A stretch of DNA of 8,931 nucleotides, from the NCBI GenBank assembly GCA_027025255.1, contig JALVRC010000175.1, positions 1 through 8,931 of the forward strand. The letters are read 5' to 3'. The notes under the pieces were generated by a model. The model ran no database searches. It was not told the origin of the DNA and saw only the letters and a program-made list of their open reading frames with translations. Of this stretch, positions 1-6,266 are shown piece after piece. Origin of the DNA: Caldifarciminota bacterium (GTDB lineage: Bacteria; Hydrothermota; Tepidihabitantia; B3-TA06; JALVRC01). Every line of letters starts with the position of its first letter. The first letter of the stretch is position 1. The position numbers and the translations under genes are program-made.

Positions 1-654
1 AATATATTTGTTGACTTCATTGATATTTTGTTTTATTTGTTTTTTTTCTTCTTCTGTTAGCTTGTTAAAGATTTCATTATTTAGTATTTCTCCTTTTTTA
101 TTTAGTGGTACTGCAAGTGGTTTCCCATCTTTAACCTGGATAGATATATTACGCTCTTTAGCAAAATTATTTAAACCTTCAATAAGTTGAGTTTGTTTTT
201 TCTCGATATTTTTTAAGAAATTTTCAAGTTTAGTTTCGTATGATTCTTTTTTAAATCGTTTAGAAAAGGTTTCGAGAACAAGATGTCTTATATTTTTTTC
301 TAAATTAAACTTAAATCGTTTCGCTTCACCTGCAGGGAAAGAAAGGGCAATGGGATGATTGGGCAAAGAAAAGTTATATACATAAACATAGTCAAGCGAA
401 CGTTTTTGTTTGTTTGCCCATTTGTTAGCTAAGTATCTGGTTATACTTCTTTTACCTGTGCCTGTTGCACCTGTTACAAAAATATTATAACCTGTATGCA
501 CAATATCTAAGCCGAATTTAATCGCTTTAACTCCTCTGTCCTGTCCAATTATCTTAAAAATGATGTTTAATCCTTCTGTTGTTTTAAAATTAAAATCATT
601 AATGTTTTTTGATTTATATACATCATTCGAAGTTAATTCAAGTTTATTAATCAC
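1..654 (-). CDS. Lon-related AAA ATPase/protease (AAA_32-type), N-terminal 218 residues, 3' part outside window
   Basis: The frame stays open from a GTG start to the window's left edge, so only the N-terminal part is present. Visible landmarks are a G-Q-D-R-G-V-K-A-I-K-F-G-L motif (about residues 38-50), then H-T-G-Y-N-I-F-V and a P-loop G-A-T-G-T-G-K-R-S (about 62-70), followed by D-Y-V-Y-V-Y-N-F and F-P-A-G-E. This order (GQ-R-A-AI-FG, GYNIFV-G-GTG, YV-NF, PAG) is typical of the Lon-related family whose N-terminal ATPase region is called AAA_32. Members carry a C-terminal Lon-type Ser/Lys protease domain, which cannot be checked here. A charged, probably coiled-coil segment rich in K/E begins around residue 115, as expected for the insertion in this family. 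The predicted role is cytoplasmic ATP-dependent protein turnover. The P-loop Lys is followed by Arg rather than Thr/Ser. GTG is chosen because it overlaps the purQ stop (GTGA) and a strong ribosome binding site lies 4 nt upstream. The family call is fairly sure; protease activity is inferred. Confidence 0.87.
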   Translation of the reverse strand, partial: MINKLELTSNDVYKSKNINDFNFKTTEGLNIIFKIIGQDRGVKAIKFGLDIVHTGYNIFVTGATGTGKRSITRYLANKWANKQKRSLDYVYVYNFSLPNHPIALSFPAGEAKRFKFNLEKNIRHLVLETFSKRFKKESYETKLENFLKNIEKKQTQLIEGLNNFAKERNISIQVKDGKPLAVPLNKKGEILNNEIFNKLTEEEKKQIKQNINEVNKYI

Positions 655-1412
655 ATATCCTCCTTATTAAAACTTTCTAAAATGTTTTTTATAAATTTGT
701 ATCCATCAAATGAATTTCTATCTATTGATAATTCTTTCCTAAAAGCTCTTTCCGGATGAGGCATAAGTCCAAATATTCTATGATTTTTGTCTATAATTCC
801 AGCAATATTTTCTAATGAACCGTTAGGATTAAAAGGATAAGAAACTGGGCCTTCTGGATTAAAATAGGAAAGTACGTTTAATCTGCGTTTTAGTATTTCA
901 GTTATAGTTTTCTGGTTAGTATAGAACTTTCCTTCTGCGTGAGCTACTGGTAGATAATATTCTTTATCATGTTTCCCCCAGGACAGAGGTATGTTTGTTT
1001 TAAGCTTAACCCAGCGATCTTCAAAACGTTTACTATTATTTTGTTCAAGGGAGACTTCTTGTTCAGAAAAATACCCATTTAAAGCAGGTAGTAATCCAGA
1101 ACTTACCAAAATTTGAAATCCATTACAAATTCCAATTATTCTTCCATGATTAAGAAAATCAATAATTTCTTTTTTAAAATCTTTTTTTAAGTGTGTTGCA
1201 AAAATTTTCCCAGCATAAATATAGTCTCCGTAGCTAAAACCACCAGGAATTATAATAAGGTTTGTAATTTTAAGAGTAGATTTCCTTTTTTTTAACTGAT
1301 TAAGATTAAGTTTGTCTACAGATACATGTCTAAAGGTTGAAAAAGCGAATAGAGTTTCTTCATCACAATTGATACCTGGTGCAGTTAAAATTAGAACGTG
1401 TATTTTATTCAT
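651..1412 (-). CDS. purQ: Phosphoribosylformylglycinamidine synthase, glutaminase subunit PurQ
   Basis: PurQ is the class I glutamine amidotransferase subunit of FGAM synthase. It releases ammonia from glutamine, which PurL uses to turn FGAR into FGAM in the fourth step of purine synthesis in the cytoplasm. The 253-residue product shows A-P-G-I-N-C-D-E at 11-18, P-G-G-F-S-Y-G-D-Y at 56-64, the nucleophile elbow G-I-C-N-G-F-Q with Cys96, V-A-H-A-E-G-K-F near 156-163, and M-P-H-P-E-R-A with His219 and Glu221. Together these give the expected Cys-His-Glu triad. The R-F-E-D-R-W-V segment (129-135) is found in the longer PurQ form and in the glutaminase domain of large PurL. The protein is somewhat longer than the roughly 225-residue form. 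purL, purS and other pur genes are not in the window. The ATG overlaps the stop of the nuclease gene upstream (ATGA) and has no visible Shine-Dalgarno, so translation is probably coupled. Confidence 0.96.
   Translation of the reverse strand: MNKIHVLILTAPGINCDEETLFAFSTFRHVSVDKLNLNQLKKRKSTLKITNLIIIPGGFSYGDYIYAGKIFATHLKKDFKKEIIDFLNHGRIIGICNGFQILVSSGLLPALNGYFSEQEVSLEQNNSKRFEDRWVKLKTNIPLSWGKHDKEYYLPVAHAEGKFYTNQKTITEILKRRLNVLSYFNPEGPVSYPFNPNGSLENIAGIIDKNHRIFGLMPHPERAFRKELSIDRNSFDGYKFIKNILESFNKEDM
659..665 (-). promoter_or_regulatory. Strong Shine-Dalgarno for the Lon-like gene
   Basis: Read on the minus strand, AAGGAGG lies 4 nt before the GTG start at 654. It is embedded in the last codons of purQ (AAG GAG GAT ATG TGA). 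It decides the GTG start, because the only nearby ATG (656) is followed at once by TGA. It is one of only two strong ribosome binding sites in the window. Confidence 0.85.
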
Positions 1413-2266
1413 TTATAAATGGTTAGATCATTAGAAGAGTTTAGAACAATTTCTAATCCATGTTTCTCATGCATAAAAATTTTTCCACTAACAAGAATTG
1501 TTTTACCCTTTAAGGATTTAGGATGTACCCCTTTTTCAATTAAGTTACTTGCAATTTCAGGATAAATTATTACTGTAAAATAGTCTCTTTGTTCATGCAT
1601 GTTTAAGAAATAAATTCCACTTCTATATGAGTATCCCACAGAGAAAACTTTCCCTTTAAGATTTGTCCATGTATTCAAGTGGTTTAATAATTCATCCCTG
1701 TTCTTTATAAGAACTATATTGTTGTTTGTTTCAGAATAATGAAATAAAGGATCAGAATTATTCCACAATTCATTAAATTTAGCCAGGAATTTTGATGAGA
1801 CATTTTGATTATATATAATTACAATATTTTCATCGTTTCTTTCTTCAGCAGAGGCGGTCCAGTTGTATGAACCAGTAATAGTTGTTTTCCCATCAATAAT
1901 TGCAAATTTATTATGCATAATTCCGTTATCCTCAGTATGTTTATTGTATATTTTTACATTTACCCCATTTGAAGAAAGATATTCTGCTTTGCTGTAAGGA
2001 TCATCTGAGGGAGACAATAGAACTTTTACTTCAATACCTCTTTTGACTGTTGAAATAACAGCTTGGGCAAGCTCTCTATTTGTGAAGGCATACATAGCAA
2101 TATTAACTGTTGTTTTAGCATTGTTTAAGTTCTCAATAATTGCGTTTTTTATCCCTCCTGTAGGACTAAAATATACTTCAATTTCGTTATTACTTTCTTC
2201 GTTTGAAGTGCAGAATAATGCAAAAAAGAAAGTAATAATAAGGAGATAGGTTTTAATTTCTTTCAT
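1409..2266 (-). CDS. Exported PLD-superfamily nuclease-like protein with C-terminal OB-like domain
   Basis: The 285-residue protein begins with K-E-I-K and a hydrophobic run (about residues 7-18) typical of a Sec signal, so it is probably exported or membrane-anchored. Cys19 follows A-L-F, a poor lipobox by E. coli rules but conceivable for a lipoprotein in some phyla. Residues about 28-170 form one PLD domain: V-Y-F-S-P near 31-35, N-I-A-M-Y-A-F-T at 55-62, the catalytic H-N-K-F-A-I-I-D (His118, Lys120, Asp125), then G-S-Y-N-W-T at 132-137 and E-E-R-N-D-E-N. A single HKD motif fits the Nuc/cardiolipin-hydrolase-like branch, whose members act as dimers on nucleic acids or phosphodiesters. Residues about 200-285 (L-K-G-K-V-F-S-V-G ... 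L-K-G-K-T-I-L-V-S-G-K-I ... H-G-L-E-I-V-L) read as a beta-rich OB-like domain that could bind nucleic acid. The start lies inside the yceD 3' end (14-nt overlap) without a clear Shine-Dalgarno. DNA degradation or uptake outside the cytoplasm is inference; a phospholipase role is the alternative. Confidence 0.88.
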   Translation of the reverse strand: MKEIKTYLLIITFFFALFCTSNEESNNEIEVYFSPTGGIKNAIIENLNNAKTTVNIAMYAFTNRELAQAVISTVKRGIEVKVLLSPSDDPYSKAEYLSSNGVNVKIYNKHTEDNGIMHNKFAIIDGKTTITGSYNWTASAEERNDENIVIIYNQNVSSKFLAKFNELWNNSDPLFHYSETNNNIVLIKNRDELLNHLNTWTNLKGKVFSVGYSYRSGIYFLNMHEQRDYFTVIIYPEIASNLIEKGVHPKSLKGKTILVSGKIFMHEKHGLEIVLNSSNDLTIYK

Positions 2267-2780
2267 TTTTTATAAGGTTTGAAAGTTTTAAAAATGCATT
2301 ATTTTTACTTATTTCTTTACAATTGCAGGTGTTTTTATTTAGGTTTATTCCGCATGTAGGGCATAATCCTTTGCAGCTGACTTTACATTTTGGTGCGATT
2401 GGTATCCATAAAAGTATCATTTCTTTAGTTAATTGCAAGAGATTAATTTCTTCTTTATATTGTTCAGTTAATAAATCCTTTTTCTCAAGTTCAGTATTAG
2501 TTTTGTTGTCATTCCTAAAAGGTATAAGATATAGAGTAAGAGAAGTATTAACATTTCTATGAAATTTCTCAATGCATAGAGAACAGATAAGAGTTATTTT
2601 AAAAGAAACGTTCATTACCAGTTTTAATTTTTTGTTTTTTTTATAGATAGTAGCTTTTAAAATAACTCTATGGTCTAATTCGTATTTTATATTCAAAAAC
2701 TCAGCAGGAAATGCAAAGCTAAATTTGTTTTCTCCGTCTTGTAAAGAGTTTACATTGATTATTAAGTCGTGTTTTTTCAT
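2253..2780 (-). CDS. yceD: YceD/DUF177 family zinc-cysteine protein
   Basis: The 175-residue protein matches the YceD (DUF177) family, widely conserved in bacteria and plastids and linked to 23S rRNA maturation or accumulation and ribosome biogenesis. The signature is two cysteine clusters: C-S-L-C (Cys66, Cys69), then the C-terminal block C-K-V-S-C-K-G-L-C-P-T-C-G-I-N-L-N followed by C-N-C (Cys132, 136, 140, 143, 152, 154). It is preceded by the usual E-M-I-L-L-W-I-P-I-A-P stretch (120-130). The clusters probably bind zinc or are redox-sensitive. The N-terminal 60 residues carry the family's loosely conserved beta-rich part. In most bacteria yceD is followed directly by rpmF (ribosomal protein L32), often with plsX and fabH; here a nuclease gene follows instead. 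The ATG overlaps the pckA stop (ATGA), with no Shine-Dalgarno visible, so it is probably coupled to pckA translation. Confidence 0.91.
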   Translation of the reverse strand: MKKHDLIINVNSLQDGENKFSFAFPAEFLNIKYELDHRVILKATIYKKNKKLKLVMNVSFKITLICSLCIEKFHRNVNTSLTLYLIPFRNDNKTNTELEKKDLLTEQYKEEINLLQLTKEMILLWIPIAPKCKVSCKGLCPTCGINLNKNTCNCKEISKNNAFLKLSNLIKNERN

Positions 2781-4558
2781 CTAATTACTGCATTAATAAT
2801 TTCTTCATCTACTCTGTATTTTTGTAAAAATTTCTTTCTTTCTGTTTTCATTTTTTTTATCCATGCTTGATATTCTTCCATTCTGTTTTGTTCTTCAAAA
2901 AGCTTTACAGGATTTAAGATTTTTTCAGGAACTACTTTTAATAGTTCTTTGTTTTTTGGATTAGTTGTATCTACTATATAATAATGGAAGTCCGGATCTT
3001 CTTTCCATACGATTTCATTTTTTATTAGTGCTTCTAACATTGCAGAAGAATGAGATATTTTTACTTTTAGCGCCTTTCCGTTTTTTGTATCTAAAGCATC
3101 ACCACCAACATATCCAGTATTCATTAACCAGAGGACAACATCAGGCATTTTTGCTACTAACTCAGAGAAGCGAATTGCTTGAAGGCCAAATTCCAAAGGG
3201 AAAAATGGTTGTGTAAAAGGAGAGCGTGTTTTCCCTCGTTCTTTACCTGCTGCAGAAGTTTTTGAGGTTTCTCCGAGCATAAAATATCCTGCGGCTTGTT
3301 CCGGGGAAGAGAATTTTATAATGCCAGGAGTAGCAGCATCTTTACCTTCATCTCTGTTTAATATTCCCATAAATTTGATAGAAGGGATGTCATTTAGGTC
3401 TCCAGCATTTTCTATTGCTTTCATTGGGATAATTGATCTGCCATTTTGTGTCCAGACTAAAAAATCCCAGCCATCATACGGGATACCATATTTGTCTATT
3501 TTATCTTCAAGGCGAACTCTTCCTTCAATGTAGTCATTGATATTTTTCTCGTTTGCTCCTGTTAATATAAGAATTTCTTTTAATCTTTTGACATCATTTT
3601 TTGTTAAAACATCTTTGGAAAAGTCATATGAACCATCTGCGTTAAAAAATACATTCTCAACCCATGCATCTTTATTTAACGTCCCTTTAAATATTATTGG
3701 TTCAGTTTCTTTTTTTAGTCCGTATGTTTTTGCGAAGGCTCCATTTTCTGTTATTGATACTTGTGTATCAGGCCATATAGCAATCATGTCATCTTGTATG
3801 GGATATGTTGCATCTCCCTGTTTGGAAAAAGTTGTTGTAGTTTTACCAGTCCCTGAAAGACCCATAATACTCATCCCTAAAAATGTATTGCCTATTTTTA
3901 CACTTTTCATCCCAGCATGTAGCACCAGTCCGCCTTTTTTATATATATAATCATTAAACATTCTTAATGCACCTTTTTTACTTTCTCCAAAATAATCTGG
4001 GCCAATTACATAGGTGATGTAATTCTCAAGGTCTACAAGGATTGCTTGCTCTCCAGGCATATCTATCGCTTTCATCCAGGGGGTATAGACTATTCTAAAA
4101 ATGGGATTAAAAGGTTTATCCAACATGTCATTGGATTCTACTATATTTCTTGGAAAAGATAGAACCTGTTGCATCCCAGCAATATTTATACCTTCTAACG
4201 TAAATAACCATTGTACACCTACAGCTCTATCTAATTTATTTCCTATATAGCCATCTATCTCAACAAGGGTTCCTTTACTTTCGATATATTCTTTCTGGGC
4301 ATTAATAAGTATCTCTGCTTTATTTAGAGGTATTGTATTATGAGAATACTGTTGAGTATTATCAGGTTTTACAATTATATATGTATATTTTGCCATTCGG
4401 GCTTTATTCTTAGTTATTCTGTCTAAATTCCCATACTTACTTCTAATAATTCCTGGTACATGTTTAAGTGCAAGTTCCTGCATAGTTTTTTGGTCGGGAT
4501 TTTTAATATAGTTTACATTATATGGATGTAAATTTTTGTAAGGTTTATCTATTTTCAT
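2777..4558 (-). CDS. pckA: Phosphoenolpyruvate carboxykinase (ATP), divergent member
   Basis: This enzyme interconverts oxaloacetate + ATP and PEP + CO2 + ADP, linking the TCA-cycle acids to gluconeogenesis (or running anaplerotically in anaerobes). The 593-residue product carries the ATP-type PEPCK landmarks in order: E-S-K-K-G-A-L-R-M-F-N at 192-202 (metal-binding Lys), L-V-L-H-A-G at 211-216 (metal-binding His214), the kinase-1a P-loop G-L-S-G-T-G-K-T at 233-240, kinase-2-like I-Q-D-D at 254-257 (Asp256/257), E-N-G-A-F-A-K-T at 271-278, N-G-R-S-I-I-P at 372-378, K-E-R-G-K-T at 439-444 and N-T-G-Y-V-G-G at 480-486. It is about 50 residues longer than the E. coli enzyme, and several motifs are altered (I-Q-D-D-M in place of I-G-D-D-E; N-T-G-Y-V in place of N-T-G-W). 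I would call it a divergent branch. It heads the downstream block, with a strong Shine-Dalgarno and its own promoter. Substrate and nucleotide preference are inferred from the family. Confidence 0.9.
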   Translation of the reverse strand: MKIDKPYKNLHPYNVNYIKNPDQKTMQELALKHVPGIIRSKYGNLDRITKNKARMAKYTYIIVKPDNTQQYSHNTIPLNKAEILINAQKEYIESKGTLVEIDGYIGNKLDRAVGVQWLFTLEGINIAGMQQVLSFPRNIVESNDMLDKPFNPIFRIVYTPWMKAIDMPGEQAILVDLENYITYVIGPDYFGESKKGALRMFNDYIYKKGGLVLHAGMKSVKIGNTFLGMSIMGLSGTGKTTTTFSKQGDATYPIQDDMIAIWPDTQVSITENGAFAKTYGLKKETEPIIFKGTLNKDAWVENVFFNADGSYDFSKDVLTKNDVKRLKEILILTGANEKNINDYIEGRVRLEDKIDKYGIPYDGWDFLVWTQNGRSIIPMKAIENAGDLNDIPSIKFMGILNRDEGKDAATPGIIKFSSPEQAAGYFMLGETSKTSAAGKERGKTRSPFTQPFFPLEFGLQAIRFSELVAKMPDVVLWLMNTGYVGGDALDTKNGKALKVKISHSSAMLEALIKNEIVWKEDPDFHYYIVDTTNPKNKELLKVVPEKILNPVKLFEEQNRMEEYQAWIKKMKTERKKFLQKYRVDEEIINAVIR

Positions 4559-4561
4559 TTT

Positions 4562-4569
4562 ACCTCCTT
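4562..4569 (-). promoter_or_regulatory. Strong Shine-Dalgarno for pckA
   Basis: On the minus strand, AAGGAGGT lies immediately upstream of the pckA ATG at 4558, separated by AAA. The match to the anti-Shine-Dalgarno is near perfect. It fixes the start of pckA and points to high translation of the first gene in the block. Confidence 0.88.
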
Positions 4570-4573
4570 AAAT

Positions 4574-4585
4574 TTGAACTTAATT
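4574..4585. repeat. 12-bp direct repeat, copy 1 (pckA leader)
   Basis: TTGAACTTAATT (plus strand) occurs here, overlapping the end of the -10 box and the expected transcription start. It occurs again at 4648-4659 in the last codons of the FG-GAP gene. It may be chance in AT-rich DNA. Confidence 0.35.
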
Positions 4586-4610
4586 ATATATTCCTATAAG
4601 GAAAAGTCAA
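4583..4610 (-). promoter_or_regulatory. Sigma70-type promoter for the pckA block
   Basis: The minus strand shows TTGACT (4610-4605) as a -35 box, a 16-nt spacer and a perfect TATAAT (4588-4583) as a -10 box. Transcription would be expected to start near 4576, giving a leader of under 20 nt that contains just the ribosome binding site. It lies in the only intergenic gap of the window, directly before pckA, and probably serves pckA, yceD, the PLD nuclease, purQ and the Lon-like gene. The spacer holds a palindrome that could be an operator. Confidence 0.8.
4591..4603. repeat. Inverted repeat in the pckA promoter spacer, candidate operator
   Basis: TTCCT-ATA-AGGAA is a perfect inverted repeat with 5-bp arms and a 3-nt centre. 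It sits wholly between the -35 and -10 boxes, where a bound repressor or a DNA-distorting activator would act. It is too short to be a terminator hairpin. No regulator gene lies in the window. The repeat is seen directly; the operator role is inference. Confidence 0.45.
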
Positions 4611-4643
4611 GCAACGAATTAACTAATTTATTTGAATTTTTAA

Positions 4644-6266
4644 TTACTTGAACTTAATTGATTTTCTTATTCCTTTCTTATGGTTTTTTATACTCGTGTT
4701 AAACATTATTCCATGGAAATTGTTTGTGTTCTTTAACCTTCTGCCGCAAGCATCATAAGAAGATAAGTATTTAAAGTCCTCAAAATCTTTCCATATTGTT
4801 TCTTCATTAATAGGGGAAGAGAGGTATATATGTAGAGGAGAAATTTTAAGAGAGGCAATATGATACGAAACGAACATAATTCTTATTTGAAATCTTCTCA
4901 CGTTACCTATAGCTTTAGGGGGATAATAGATTTTTTCCTCAGGTCTTCTTACATCCAGTCGTAATTTAAAAAGTTCAGTATTTTTACTCCCTTTCCAGAT
5001 AGTATCTGTTTTAAAAACAATACTGTCTAAATGCCTTGTTTCTTTTGTCTCAATAATAGGTGATAGATAAAAAAATGTGTCAATTAAATCTCTGGTTAAA
5101 GAAGCATCAACTGCTTTAGTTTGAATTATACTATGATTATAGGCATTAAATACTCCCTTTTTGTTCCAGTATATAAAAACTTTGCTTAAAGATTGGTCAC
5201 CGACAATTAAATCTTTAAACCCGTTTTTGTCAAGATCAACGAATTTTATGCCTGATCCATACATAACTGGTAAAGATTGATAAAATTTTAGCCCTTTTGG
5301 GGTTCCTTTAAAAATATATATGGGTTCAAATCGATCTTCTGTATTTATTGCAATATCCATATATCCGTCGTTATTAAAATCGTTGCATGTTGAGGACCAT
5401 GCATTAAAAACTTCTAATGAGTCTTTTAGAAAAAATCTTTTTGAAACACCTTTTAGAACAAATATCCCTTTTCTTGAATGGGAGGGTATCAGTATATCTA
5501 TGAAAGAGTTCTTATCAAAATCGCCTATACTGATATCATCTCCTGGAGAAGGTATTTTAAAACTATCAATTTGAATATAGTCTGGTCCATAAAGTATATA
5601 AAACTTACCATCTTCATGTACAGAGGTTATAAGTAAATCAAGAAAACCATCGCTATCAATGTCATATATCTCAGAACCGTGCGAGTTGGGGATATTTAGT
5701 TTTAAAGCTTCTAAAGTATCAAAATATGGAGGTTTCCCTGTATTGTAATAGATATATGCGTAATTTGAATAGTAAGCAGTCCACAATAGGTCAACCTTTC
5801 CGTCATTATTAAGGTCAGCGTATTCTATGCCTCCGTGATTAAAGGGGGCATAGAATGAGTCTTTTATCCACGTATTTGAATAGCGTATAAAAATATAAGA
5901 ATAATTATAGGTTGAATTAGCAAAGATTAAATCTGTTAATTCATCGTTGTTTACATCTATCATAGCTGAGCATTCGGCTCCATGAGTATAGAAAGAATCT
6001 CTGTATAGTTCTCGCCAATCTATATTATCTCCAAATATAAGATATGAGTATGTATCGTGTTTTTGTTTTAATGGAGGAAATAACCATTCAAATTCGTTTG
6101 CAAAGACTAAGTCTATACTCCCATTGTCATCTATATCCATGTCCATACAAAAAAAGTACAAAGAGTCATTTTTTACATAAATATCTCTTCCTAATCCTTC
6201 TTTTGTATAACCATCCTCATAAGAAAAAGTTAATAAAAGGGATATAATGGATATAAAGAATATCAC
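4644..6266 (-). CDS. Secreted FG-GAP/VCBS seven-repeat protein with a T9SS-like C-terminal sorting module
   Basis: The 540-residue protein starts with a short hydrophobic segment (about residues 2-14), probably a signal peptide. Seven calcium-binding-like D-x-D/N-x-D/N-G-x-x-D motifs follow, starting near residues 44, 104, 151, 202, 249, 296 and 344, at intervals of about 47-60 residues. Each is followed by hydrophobic strands (I-D-L-V-F-A-N, V-D-L-L-W-T, L-D-L-L-I-T). Seven evenly spaced repeats suggest an integrin-alpha-like seven-bladed beta-propeller. Residues about 380-500 are a beta-rich region I do not recognise. The tail Y-D-A-C-G-R-R-L (504-511) ... G-I-M-F ... K-G-I-R-K-S-I-K-F-K resembles the short sorting domain of type IX secretion cargo (Y-D-x-x-G-R-x-V ... 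G-I-Y-F ... R-K-x-x-x). It is predicted to be extracellular or surface-attached; ligand unknown. The GTG start overlaps the mnmG stop (GTGA). An in-frame stop lies just upstream with no alternative start in between, and no Shine-Dalgarno is visible. The repeat call is firm; the sorting domain is probable. Confidence 0.87.
   Translation of the reverse strand: MIFFISIISLLLTFSYEDGYTKEGLGRDIYVKNDSLYFFCMDMDIDDNGSIDLVFANEFEWLFPPLKQKHDTYSYLIFGDNIDWRELYRDSFYTHGAECSAMIDVNNDELTDLIFANSTYNYSYIFIRYSNTWIKDSFYAPFNHGGIEYADLNNDGKVDLLWTAYYSNYAYIYYNTGKPPYFDTLEALKLNIPNSHGSEIYDIDSDGFLDLLITSVHEDGKFYILYGPDYIQIDSFKIPSPGDDISIGDFDKNSFIDILIPSHSRKGIFVLKGVSKRFFLKDSLEVFNAWSSTCNDFNNDGYMDIAINTEDRFEPIYIFKGTPKGLKFYQSLPVMYGSGIKFVDLDKNGFKDLIVGDQSLSKVFIYWNKKGVFNAYNHSIIQTKAVDASLTRDLIDTFFYLSPIIETKETRHLDSIVFKTDTIWKGSKNTELFKLRLDVRRPEEKIYYPPKAIGNVRRFQIRIMFVSYHIASLKISPLHIYLSSPINEETIWKDFEDFKYLSSYDACGRRLKNTNNFHGIMFNTSIKNHKKGIRKSIKFK
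4648..4659. repeat. 12-bp direct repeat, copy 2 (3' end of FG-GAP gene)
   Basis: This is the second exact copy of TTGAACTTAATT, 74 nt from the first. Here it encodes the Ile-Lys-Phe-Lys tail of the FG-GAP protein in antisense, so coding constraint could explain this copy. Confidence 0.35.

Noticed and set aside
8..190. Plus-strand frame opposite the Lon-like gene
   Set aside because: Its apparent hydrophobicity comes from antisense of the Lys/Glu-rich coiled-coil region; no independent evidence.
1409..2266. A defence or toxin system centred on the PLD nuclease
   Set aside because: The protein has an export signal, no adjacent helicase, methylase or immunity gene, and is surrounded by housekeeping genes; nothing supports a defence role.
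2965..3950. Plus-strand open frames opposite pckA (e.g. 2965-3216, 3321-3533, 3537-3950)
   Set aside because: They lie wholly antisense to a clearly conserved enzyme, show no recognisable domains and have no supporting ribosome binding site.
4604..4643. Rho-independent terminator after the FG-GAP gene
   Set aside because: The gap has only short AT-rich self-complementarity and no GC-containing stem followed by a U-tract, so I cannot call a terminator; the upstream block may read through.
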